From Eremophila alpestris peregrina (taxonomy: Eukaryota > Chordata > Aves > Passeriformes > Alaudidae), in the NCBI GenBank assembly GCA_009792885.1, contig WMCF01000006.1:1732733-1796732 (forward strand): DNA of 64,000 nucleotides, read 5' to 3'. A program made the translations under genes and the position numbers. Under the pieces are notes generated by a model that worked only from the letters and a program-made list of their open reading frames with translations, was not told where the DNA came from and made no database searches. Every line of letters starts with the position of its first letter. Position 1 is the stretch's first letter. This document shows, in pieces, positions 13,569 through 23,966 of the stretch.

Positions 13569-13738
13569 GAACATGCTAACAGGTAATGAAGAAATAGCAG
13601 TGATAAGCAATTCTGATGTTCTGGATAGACTTGGAAGAACAGGAACTGAAAATTTAGAAATTGAGCCATTCACACCCATACATCCAAAGAGAAAAATGAA
13701 TAGCATATGCTGTGACAAATATACTTGGATTGTTTTAG
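13569..13738 (+). other. Weak exon-like open segment
   Basis: An open frame with ATG at 13,573 runs through a protein-like stretch (from MLTGNEEIAVISNSD onward). It reaches a possible donor, TTTTAG followed by GTAAAA, at 13,738/13,739. A CT-rich tract ending in AAAAAAAG lies just upstream but is a poor acceptor. I do not recognise the peptide, the opposite strand is also open, and chance is the simplest reading. Confidence 0.12.
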
Positions 13739-13892
13739 GTAAAATTATTAGGAAATACTTTCCTTCACATTTAGTAAGTGGGCATAAAGTGCAATGAAAT
13801 TACTAATCATATTCCTTACTTAAGGAGGCAAAGCTATGAAATCAATAGATGCAACAAGCTAAGTATCACTGACCAGGCTTTCTATAATAAGC

Positions 13893-14374
13893 TTGTTATA
13901 GTCTTGGAAGAAGACAGAGGTTTACCTGAGGATACAGTTTAAAGAACTTCTACACTTTAAAGCCCTCTGAACGTCACCGAACTCTCTCTGCTTCTCTGCA
14001 CAATCCACTGTAACCAGGGCTTGGAAGGTATGAATGGAATTGTTCCAGACAGCAATTCGTGCTATCTTCCTTGCTCCCATGAGCATCAGACCTCCAATGC
14101 TCAGTCCATGGAGAATTAGCGGCTTTGGAAAACCAAAGGCTCAGACATTTCAAAGCTCATAATGAACAGAGGAAGTAGCTTGGCTGAAAATTTTTTAAAA
14201 AGAACTTGTCTATAAAGATCTCCCTAATGAATACTTACATATAAAGTTAACTATTAGACCACAATTATTACAGACAGTGGTTATACAGAATATAAATAGC
14301 CTTGTCTGAGCTCATGGCCCTGCTTGCTTTCAATAAAGCTTTTACTTGTTCAGTCTATTGTCTTTTTGACAACA
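13893..14374 (+). mobile_element. Probable LTR relic, 3' half clear
   Basis: The sequence holds a TATA box (TATAAATAG, 14,291-14,299). About 40 bases later comes a polyadenylation signal (CAATAAAGC, 14,331-14,339). A U5-like T-rich stretch follows, ending in GACAACA at 14,374. That spacing and order are those of an R/U5 region. The upstream limit is a guess: TGTTATAGTC near 13,893 resembles the inverse of the 3' end (TGTTGTC). No target duplication is evident and no second copy occurs in this window. Confidence 0.4.
14291..14299 (+). promoter_or_regulatory. TATA box of LTR relic
   Basis: TATAAATAG, 40 bases before AATAAA. The short TATA-to-polyA distance is typical of a compact LTR. Confidence 0.4.
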
Positions 14375-17300
14375 ATATTTTTGAATTGGTTTACATTTAC
14401 TAAAACTATATTAAATTAATATTTGATAAAAGTCATACCATAGACACTTAAAAAATGAAATGTCAGTGAAATTTGCTACAGGAAAAATGAAAGAAAAGTT
14501 ATAATAAGCTAATGTAAACAGCAAGGCATCTTGTAAGATTGATTATTATCCCAATGGAAGATAGTTTATTTTCAAGTTTTAGTAGTTGTTCAAATTATTG
14601 CAAAGAAAATTTAATAAAGATCAAGATTTAGCAGTTAAATAAAGCAGAGTTTATGAACACTCAATTAACTGCTAATAATATTAAAAGTTTATTCTGCAGT
14701 GGAACCTTTCCTTGTCAGGTTCCTCTTGATGAGAAAACAGGACTTTCAACATCTAAATTAATTTTTTATAAGTTTTCTTTTTGTGGGTTTTGTTGGGGTT
14801 TTTTTGGTGGTTTGTTGTTGTTGTTTTATTCATGACACTAATGATGTTTTCAAAGACACCAGTCCAGATCTAGGAAGAAGCAGAGAATGCTACACAACAA
14901 AAGAATCAAATTAACTCCTTCTGAAATAATGATCAATCACAATTTCTATACTGGTGAATGAACATCTGAACTTCTGCTCTAAAAAACAAACCAAAATATT
15001 TGATTGCTAGTGCTGAATAAGTGTCTCAAAATGCCTATTAGTCCAAATGATTCTGAATTATTCAGATGAATCAAACCTGTTTGGAATGCTGTGCACAGTA
15101 CCCATAAAATAAAAAGTTAATATTGTATTAAATATTGATTATTTTATAGTATTTGAATATACTTGCACATACATATTTAAAATAGAGGGTTTGTGTACAA
15201 GGTGCAGAATGTCTCCCTTCCCAACATTTCAGCCAGCTGAGTGCTTTTGCATTGTGTTTAATATTACTTTTTTTAACCACATCAACCATTAATATGTCTA
15301 GAGGAGATTTACAAAATCTCTTGACCAAGAAGGCTGGTTTATGCTGAATTATTTGATTGTTCAATGTTATTTGCTATAGGAACTAGATTCTCATTGACAT
15401 TCTTACTGCAAATCAGACATGAAATGTCTTTGTGTGTTCAGGCAAAGATGGTAGAAAGAGCCCTCAGCTTCCCTAAACCAGCAATACTGAGGTGCTCTGT
15501 TTGACAACATTCATTTGAAGAAAGTTTTAAAAAGTTAGAGAAGTGCTCAGACAGTCAAATGACTCAGGATATACCTTGGAGTACTGGGTGCTGAGAAATG
15601 CTAAAACCATGAGCTCCTGTCTACTTGCAGGCATGGAGACAGCTTCAACATGCTGCTCCCACTACAAGGCATGGTCTTTGGTGAATAAAATACCAGTTGG
15701 AAGAGGCCTTCTGAGAAGGAAAGGCATGGAATTAGTTCTGTTGGGGATTTTTCCATCTCTTTGCCAATCAGGCTGACAGCTTCTAAAATTCAGCTCACAT
15801 TTCAGAGAACAAGCAGCTGCTGGGGATGAAGCAGTTTAAAAAGCCTTACTCTCTCACTTAGGATTGTGAATGCAACACGGATTCACTCAGCAGCATGATT
15901 TTGAAATTTCTTAAAGCCTGGGCTGGAAGTAACAAAGATTTTGTCACAAGAACCACAATGAACCTGTTTGGTTTCTTTTATGAACTTTATGAACAGTCAT
16001 TTCTCAAAGTCTCAAAAGCTGTTGATACATACTCTTCAATTTTATTTTTTTTTAGTTCTTCCAATATTATTCATACATAATTGAAAAAAAAGAATAAAGA
16101 AGAAAATTATGTATAATTTGATGCTTTGGAAATTAAGTATATGCTTTCTCTTGTTAATAAATGAAGAGGACTAGAAAACCTGAAGGAAAACTAATTCAAA
16201 TATTTTTGACAGTTATTTTGAAGTGAGATGAACAGCCTCACTCTTTTTGCTAACTGTGATGAAAACCTGATTGCAGCAGAAACCTTGACAGCCATCCTAA
16301 ATAATTGAATTAACTTTCAGATGACTAAAGCTGAGTGATAGCAGTCTTCACTTGTTTTTTTCCAGTCTGTATGAGAGTTTCAACTGCATGTGAAAAACTC
16401 AACTGGTCATTTAACTCCCAATCTGAGTTGAATTACAGTAAAATCACCCTTCATCTTTGATATTCCTTTCTTGGTATTTTGCTTTAAATATTTGGGAAAT
16501 ATATTTAAGCACTTATTATTAAGCATAACATATACCTCAGAGAAATTGAGACATTCAGGGAGAAGCTATAGAAGTGTAGGTCATGTTAGTAACCTGCTCT
16601 TTGTCTGCACACTTTGTATTAGACTTTTTCCTTGCAATGAAAGGAATGCTACCTTTTTCAGACCCACTCGTTTATTTTCAAATTCCTCTAGGAGATTATA
16701 ATACGTGCCAGTGTAATCACATCTAGAAATGGTCTTTTCTCTGCCAGGTAAGGGAATAAGGACAATGAGAGGACCAGAAAGACACTGCTGTAATTTTGTC
16801 TCTCAGCTGCACTTGGTAGAACCACCTCTATTACATAAAGAGCAGCTCATCTTGGTCTCTCTTCTGCAGCAGCCAGCTACTGCCAAGAGGGAAGATGACT
16901 GCAGTTAAACAAATATCATCAACTGCCACTGCATCTAGTACATCAGCCAGCAGAAATGGCCCTATCTTAAACCATTCCACTTAACGCAACTGCCAGGCTA
17001 ACGAAATTATGCATTTTAATAGTAGATACCAGGATCCTTACTCATTTCTCTACAAGGATAAACCCCTGAGCGTTGTGTGTACTGCTCTGAAGTAGCTGCC
17101 ACAATCTCTCTATGGACCTGTAAGTTCAGTTCATCTCTGTGCTCTCTTCCAGACAAATCAGCTGTGGCATAACAGCATATTGTGTACCAGGGTGCTCAAT
17201 ACTATGCATCTAAAGGATCAGTAAATTTTCTGTGAGATCCTTTGCACTTTATGAGGATGGTTCAAGGCAGGGTCCTGTAGGTGTGTTTTAAAGAAAAGTA

Positions 17301-17742
17301 GGATCCTTCAATGCTCTGCTTGCCTCCTACCTTTGGGCTTTATATGATGCTGCCAGGCAGTCAGAAGGACACTCATCTGAAAAGGATGTAGGCTACATGT
17401 GCTGAGTGCAAGAGGATGCTTCATGTATAGAGTGGATGGGAGACACAGAGAAGTTTGTGTGCAAAAAAGAGTGTGTGTGAACAATCTGTCAGTGCTTATG
17501 TGGTACAAGCCTGCCTTAATGCCAATCCACAAATTAGAAAAATGACAATCCTATTAAAAAAAAAAAAACAACTTCTCTTGATATGTTCTTATTCATGATT
17601 TCTGAGTTACCTGTGTAGTCGCTGTTGCAGATTTCACACTGGTTCAGCCCCCAGGTTTAGATAACAAGACTATTTTTAATCAGCTATTTTATTTTATTGT
17701 GATATATAATGAAATAGCTGAAAAGTTCCATCTAATCACATA
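14375..17742. other. Unique AT-rich DNA, no gene seen
   Basis: Nothing recognised except a T/G-rich simple tract with TTG repeats at 14,772-14,830. Frames of 60-77 codons look random. Confidence 0.5.
14772..14830. repeat. T/G-rich simple tract with (TTG)n
   Basis: Runs of T broken by G, ending in about four TTG/GTT units at 14,811-14,824. Low complexity. Confidence 0.75.
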
Positions 17743-17745
17743 AAC

Positions 17746-17772
17746 ACAGAATCACAGAATAATTTAGGTTGG
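17746..17772 (-). mobile_element. CR1 3' tail, minus strand, left part of a split copy
   Basis: CACAGAATCACAGAATAATT followed by TAGGTTGG is the reverse complement of a CR1 3' end. The element is interrupted at 17,772 and its next bases (AAAGACCTTCAAA...) are found at 17,928. It is therefore the older host of the plus-strand CR1 lying between the two parts. Confidence 0.85.
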
Positions 17773-17927
17773 TTCCCAGAGAAGTTGTGGATGCCCCTTC
17801 CCTGGAAATGACAAATATTCAAGGCCAGGTTGGATGGGGCTGTCAGTGAATGGTTCATGGCAGGAGGGTTAAAAGTCTTTAAGGCCCCTTCTGACCCAAA
17901 CCTTTCTATGACTCTATGATTCCATGA
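17773..17927 (+). mobile_element. CR1 3' end, plus strand, inserted in another CR1
   Basis: It reads from CCCAGAGAAGTTGTGGATGC through CAAGGCCAGGTTGGATGGGG to CCCAAACC, then the tail TCTATGACTCTATGATTCCA. This is the last about 155 bases of a CR1 in sense orientation, severely 5' truncated. Both flanks are pieces of a minus-strand CR1 tail, so this copy is the younger one. Confidence 0.92.
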
Positions 17928-17973
17928 AAAGACCTTCAAATTCATTGAATCCAACCATACCACTAATACTGCC
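17928..17973 (-). mobile_element. CR1 3' region, minus strand, right part of the split copy
   Basis: AAAGACCTTCAAATTCATTG, then AATCCAACCATACC and ACTGCC, continues exactly where the left part stops. It matches the reverse complement of the CR1 3' untranslated region. Confidence 0.85.
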
Positions 17974-20269
17974 ATTACATCTTCAATTCAAGGCAGGCTA
18001 GACATTTCCTAAGCTTAGGAGACAGGAGTCACTTTAGACACTTCTGGAAACAAGTCTTAACACTAAGTGTATTTTAAAAACACTGAATATATTTTTGAAT
18101 TATACATCTAATTCAATTCAATCTATTCAGATAAATAAAAATAAACAAAAATATTGTTTCACTTAAATTGTTGCAATAGGTTGTTGCATTAAAATTAATA
18201 GTTGCCACATCTCACAACAACAGAGTTTAGTACATGTAATGATCATGGTGGTTTAAATGTTAATAATTTTGTTCTTAGCTATTTTCTATTTAGAACAGCC
18301 CAACGTATTTTTTAAACTGGCATACTGAAGAATATTAATGATGCAACAAATTGATTGGTACTACAGAGATGTATCTGGTTTTTTTATGAGCATATTTAAT
18401 TGCATGTGTTTCTTAAGTTTCTAATTACAACCAGTACTGAAAGTGTCTAGATGTTTAAGGATGCATTTTTATATTTAAGCATACTTCATTATTATTACTT
18501 CTATGGCAGATAGTACACTAAGATATAATGATAGGATATTAAAGTGGATTAGAAATCTCATTATTAGAACACAAGCTTGTCTGAATAGAAAGGAAAAAAT
18601 AAAGTACTCTAAGTGGAATAGGCACCCCTTCATATTCTTTCACAAATCTCATTTTATTACAAGCTAAATGTCAGAGCCACAAAGACATAACTGCTGGCAT
18701 GATCCCATCAGGGAGGTTTCTATCTGTTATCATATAGTATTCAACATTATTTTTTCAAGATTTTAAGTAAAGCCAGCAAAATTCAGTAAGGGCTCAAATT
18801 TAACCCAAATATATTTTAGTCTATCTAGAGGTAGGTTGTTTATTTTTAAATATTAAGATATGACTGCAGTCAAAGAACATTCCTTCTTGTATTTTAACTC
18901 AGCATTGGGGCAGACACCAATTACAAAATTGTGCTGTCAGGTTACCCCTCTAAGGGCAGTCACACACTTCATGTTTTCAGTGGCAAATTGAATTTGACAT
19001 TTAATTTGAAGCCCAGGATACCATAATGTAAAACCTTCTGCAGTATTAGTGATAAAGCATGAGGGCATACATCCTGTCTGGCTCTTTTAAAAGTCCTCTC
19101 CATGTAACTATTGCCTTCATTATTTTCCATGGAGATTATTTTCCTAATATTGAAAGGAAAATCCCAGTAAATATTTAGAATCACTGTATCTCACAACTAG
19201 AGCATTCCAGGTTTCTTTATAGATTCAAATAAGTGATCTAATATAAAATCTACCCATACATACTGTTCACACACTTTGTAATTTCTGAGTTTAGAAACCA
19301 TTAGAGGAATCCTTAGCATACCTCTTAGTAGGTGGTGGTTCCAAAACTTCCTCATATGTTTATTTTTCCGAAGATAATTTAACATTGAAAGAAAGTGTGC
19401 TAATAGTGGTTGCAAGCCCTTTATTGGTGGAAGATTAATGTCTTGTGGAGATTTCTGTGTAAGTTGGCAGCCCTTCCAGTAATACACTTCAGAGTGTTGA
19501 AGTTTAATATTTTCAAGAAGCAGACAGAACTTTTCCTTCCTTGACAGAACAGAGAATTTTAAAATCAAAAATTAAGAATTTCATAATCTGATAGTCCAAA
19601 GACTGGTTTGGTACAGATGCAAATGAAATGTAGTCAGGATTTCTGGGTTAACCATCACTCTGGAGGTTACCATTATAGATCAAAAGAAAAAAAAAATCAA
19701 TCAAACAAACAACTAATCAATCACAGCATAACCACACCCACCTCCAGAAACTAACAAACCAAAACCAAACCAAAACTCATTAGGATAGTTCCTTTTCCCT
19801 CTAAGCTTTCATATTGCAACTGCCACGAATTATACAGTAAAATATATATCAGGTCAGAATCAGGCCCAGAAGCTCCAGCCACAGAGTACTATGTAACAAA
19901 TATCAGATCTCTGCACTATTCAATATTTGTACACAAATATAATCAAGACCAAATTGGAGCACATTTCTGGTTAATAATCCTGCCCACACAGCACATTCAG
20001 CATAATGTTGATCCTACGTAAACTGGCACTATTTGATCTTCATTAAAGTCGGCAATGATCCAGTTATTTCCCACTTTTTTCCCCACCATTTCTACCATTT
20101 CTACTTTCTGTGTCAGTTGGATGAATTGTTTTAGTATAATTTTATATTGTTGGTATTTAAAGTGGAATTACTGCCATGAAGATGTACTGTTTTAGCACTC
20201 CCTACAGAGTACCAGTATTTCCCTAATTATTTCAAGAAGTGGTCAGAGTTCTGTCAGGAGTTGAGGAAC
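17974..20269. other. Unique AT-rich DNA, no gene supported
   Basis: A 123-codon minus-strand frame at 19,197-19,568 is among the longest in the window. It has no recognisable motif and no splice-site support, and a frame of that length is expected about once by chance in 64 kb of this composition. An A/C-rich simple stretch lies at 19,685-19,780. Confidence 0.5.
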
Positions 20270-20308
<39 letters not shown>

Positions 20309-20310
20309 GT
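20270..20310. repeat. (AT)n microsatellite
   Basis: ATATACATATAT continuing to GTATATATGT, about 40 bases of nearly pure AT dinucleotide. It is self-complementary and probably polymorphic. Confidence 0.9.
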
Positions 20311-23300
20311 CCTGAGGTTTTTTTCGGTTTTTGGGTTTTATTTCTGAAATGACTTCTTAAAAGTTTTTTTTTTTTTTTCTGGGGAGATAACAGCCTCCTT
20401 AATTAAAAGAAGTAATGAGGCTCTTGTTGTTTTCCAGAGATTATTGCTATTGATTGTGTTGACAGCACTTACTTCCGTTGATCTCAAGTTTTTTGCACTC
20501 TATCAGAACATGACATAAAAAAAACTTGGCTTTTTTCTTTAGCTAGATCCAATTGCTGAAACAGCAATTGTAGGATGTCAGCTATGTTCACTGACAGACA
20601 AAAATTTCTTTTTACATTTTTTCTTTATTCCCATTTATGAAGGAAGATAATTCAGAATTTATAAGCAAGACAAACTATACACAGCTTGAAGTTTACCGTG
20701 TGGCACTTTGCTTGCTATAGAAGATGCCTCTCTTTGGTAAATTCATATTGTTGATGAAACACAAGCTGAGAACATCAATTCAGTAAAATGCAGTGAAATA
20801 TAGTGAAGAAACTATGTACCTTGTGTTGTTAGTATGCTGAAATTCTGCCAGTGCATCATGCAAAAATACAAGCCTGAGGCTAGTGATACATGCTGGACAA
20901 GTGCTGACAAATCCTAATAATTACCCAGAGGAGGCTCTGTTGGGACAGAGTTTTCACTCACTTGTTTGACAGGGAGTGAAGTGTCAGGCCCATCAACTGC
21001 ATCTACTTAAGATGATTTTTTTTGGAAGATATGTGGAATGATGCCTGCCTTTATTAAAATTCCAGCCATCCCCTTCCAAGAGACAGGACCCCCTTGGCAC
21101 AGTCCTGATTAGTGCTTATAAGGGAACCAGGGTGGGATTGAGATAGGAATTGTACGTATGCTCCTCTTCCCTCCCTGGTAATTAGTTGGAATCATAAGTG
21201 TTTTACAATTCAACTTCTGACCTCTGCTGCCAGAAAAGAATAGGAGGGTGGATAGTAGATAGAGTGACACTTTTATTTGAAAATGAATGCTGTCTCAGGA
21301 TGCCTTGTCACCTTCCTGCTCTTCCCTACAGGTTTCATGCACAGCAGCAAAGAAAAAGATTCCAAAAGGACCCAGGCTTAGTAAAATAAGCTCTCAAAAT
21401 TAGTCTGATAATGCCTTTTGGTAAATGTGATGTTATACTTTCTATTCTTCTTATCTTAAGTGTTCCCTTGGAATTATAATAGCTTATCCATAAAATTAAC
21501 ATGATTTATCTGTCCAACTTAGTACTATGACAGGTCCCATCAAAGTAATTGGAAAGAGAAAATAACCCCCGGCATGTTCACTTCTTTTCTTTCCACAGTC
21601 CACATTATGTCAGAATATTTTAAAATCATTCAAAATAAAGGAATGAGGATGTCATTAAGCATGATTATGTAGATTACTACTGAAAATAGAGAGGCAGGTA
21701 TTGTCTGTATTTTGAATATTGTTTTTAAGTGTAACCAGTGTATTATTTGTAATCTTTGTATGTATATTTATATGACTCCTGGGCCCCATACAGCAACATA
21801 ACATAGGATAAAACTTATTTTAATTAAAACAATCAATAAATTAACTCATTAAATATAATTAATATATAAATTAATTAGATTTTAAGTGAAACTAATTAAA
21901 AATTAACTAGAATTAATCATAGACATAATGATTTTAGAAATTTGACAATCCTTCATAGATAATTATACAGGAAAGCAGTCATGTGTTAGCGTGGCCTAAT
22001 TCCACTAAAAGACAAAGTCTCTAATTGTAGATTCTTCATTTCAGCACTGAAAGTATACAGTAAATTATAATCTCCCAACTAAGGAAAATAAAAAAAACTA
22101 AAAACACGATTGAATATTAACCAAATGCATGGGAAACATCTAACTTATATCATTATTTTAAATTTCAAGTAATGAAGACTCATAACATATCCAGATGAAA
22201 AAATCTCTAATTTGAAAATATTTGCACTAGTTTTACCACACCTACTACTTCTACACCTTGTTAGTAGTTCAGAAAAATTAACTTGCGAATGAGCAGCTCA
22301 AAACAATTCTGGTTTCAGCTTTGTGATCATGTGAGTGGATCTCTTCTGACAACTTATTCACTAAGGAGAAGGACATTAAGAAACCAGACTATGCTACAGT
22401 CATTCAAAGTGCTTATAATATTTGTGAAAAGACAAAAAGGATAAAATTAGTTAGTACAAATATTACAGCTGCAAGTGAATATTATAATTTTTTTAAATCT
22501 TATTTTCAAAATATATGAGCTGGAAACTATTTCCTGAACCATAGAAAACTCATGACCTTCAGAAAAGGATGTACTGATATTGAGGAAATAAATTATTATA
22601 CAATTAATCAATTTAATAAAACTACTTATTACCTCACTAACTTCCTTGTTTCCAAACATATTGGGGGGAAGGGAGGCATTGGATGAGCTAGAGATGGCAG
22701 CAGCTGATCTTAATCAGATGGCAGAAACTTAGAGACTCATTTCTCCTTGAGAAGGCAGGTGATGGATGCTCCTTCACTTCTGTCCACTTTATTTCTGAAA
22801 ATGTACTCTGATTATTATGTTATACAGGGGACAGAGGGAAGGAATCTCACCCCTCTCTTAGTGATTTGAGAATTTGTTAAACGTATCAGAAATGCCACAA
22901 TTTTAAAGATCATTTTCAGAGTTGCAGAGGAAGTGGAGAATAAGTGAAACAAAAGAAACCTATAATCTCAACTTGGTGAAGGGGGTACATAATGATGGAA
23001 AAGCAATCTAAGGACAAGAGAAGAGGCAATGGACCATTTTTTACTCATAAGTTTCAGGTTTGAGCTAGCTGGCTGAATTTCATTCTTTTTAATTTTAATT
23101 TACCAGTCTCCTCAGCTGTTCTCTTACAATGTAAATTTATGTGACCATCAGTGACTGAGATGAATGATTAAAGTCAGATCATGACATTCTGCCCCCAAGT
23201 ATTTTCTGTTTTCACAGAACAAGCAGATTAAATATTAGAAGACAGCTACAAATCCAAAAATAAATCTGCTGTGTCTCATGTTCCTATATACACTTCTGTA

Positions 23301-23600
23301 GCCAGTTTTACCCTCAGCTGTCCCTGTTTGTTGGCCTCTCTAGGCCAATCTTCGCCCTTGACTATTTGCATGTAAGTTATTGCATTATTTGTTGCCTCAC
23401 TGTTTACTAGATCTGCTTTTTTCCCGTCCACAAAGAAAGCATAAAATTCGGAGAAATCAATCACATTTATAATAGTAGTGTCACAATAAATGTGCCTTAT
23501 GTGCCATTTTTTACAGCTTGGTATTTATAGAGTAGTTTAAAATCATTAAGAATAAATTAAGGAAATCCACAGGCCACAAGGGATTTTGGAAACAGGCTCT
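20311..23600. other. Unique AT-rich DNA, no gene seen
   Basis: No repeat family recognised. 21,780-21,930 is especially rich in TTAATTAA-like words. No exon-like signal. Confidence 0.5.
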
Positions 23601-23610
23601 NNNNNNNNNN
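23601..23610. other. Assembly gap (10 N)
   Basis: Ten N bases. The first base after the gap corresponds to position 2311 of the related LTR. In that copy this point follows an eight-G run and TGATCTTCCC. The missing part is therefore probably the 5' U3 with its G-run, and the true gap length is unknown. Confidence 0.95.
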
Positions 23611-23966
23611 TGGCCTGTGCCTGAAACAGTGAGGTTTTGGGTCTCAGCCCGTGGAAAAAGCACTGTCAGGGTTGTCTGAGGATTTGGAGGTCACAAGGGT
23701 TTGATTTGTGTGATTTTTGTTATGTCACTGGGTGTGTAGAAGTAGTTTTATGTTTTATTACATAGACATGAATAGAATTAAAATGGTGGCAGATAAATTG
23801 ATAAGAGTCACATTTTCCTGTCTTTCTCTTCCTCTTCCTTTTTGCAAAGGGTGTTGGGTTCTTAGGATTGGTAAAAGTAAAATTTCACTGCATGACATGG
23901 GTTTTAGTTATTGTTGTTTAGAGAAAAACAATGTTGACGTAGGTTTAGGGTATAAAAGTCCAGACA
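23611..23966 (+). mobile_element. Truncated LTR (U3 only), second copy of the 2.2-kb family
   Basis: It aligns over its whole length to 2311-2667 with about 95% identity (roughly 15-18 differences), for example TGGCCTGTGCCTGAAACAGT at both starts. It keeps the TATA box (23,950-23,958) but stops 8 bases after it, at CCAGACA. Unrelated AT-rich DNA follows, so R and U5 with the polyA signal are absent. The left side is lost in the assembly gap. The differences from the first copy show that it is a separate insertion and not a misassembled duplicate. Confidence 0.85.

Larger units (their letters stand above)
9433..13892. other. Unique AT-rich DNA with A-rich tracts
   Basis: No repeat family or gene recognised. 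It contains A-rich tracts (12,040-12,090 and 12,307-12,342), a short AAT run near 11,060-11,080, the 33-bp tandem duplication at 11,181-11,240 and a weak exon-like frame at 13,569-13,738. Confidence 0.5.

Noticed and set aside
19197..19568. 123-codon minus-strand open frame
   Set aside because: About one frame of this length is expected by chance in 64 kb. No motif or splice signals seen.
20270..20310. AT dinucleotide run as a possible regulatory or origin element
   Set aside because: Simple microsatellite, nothing else around it.
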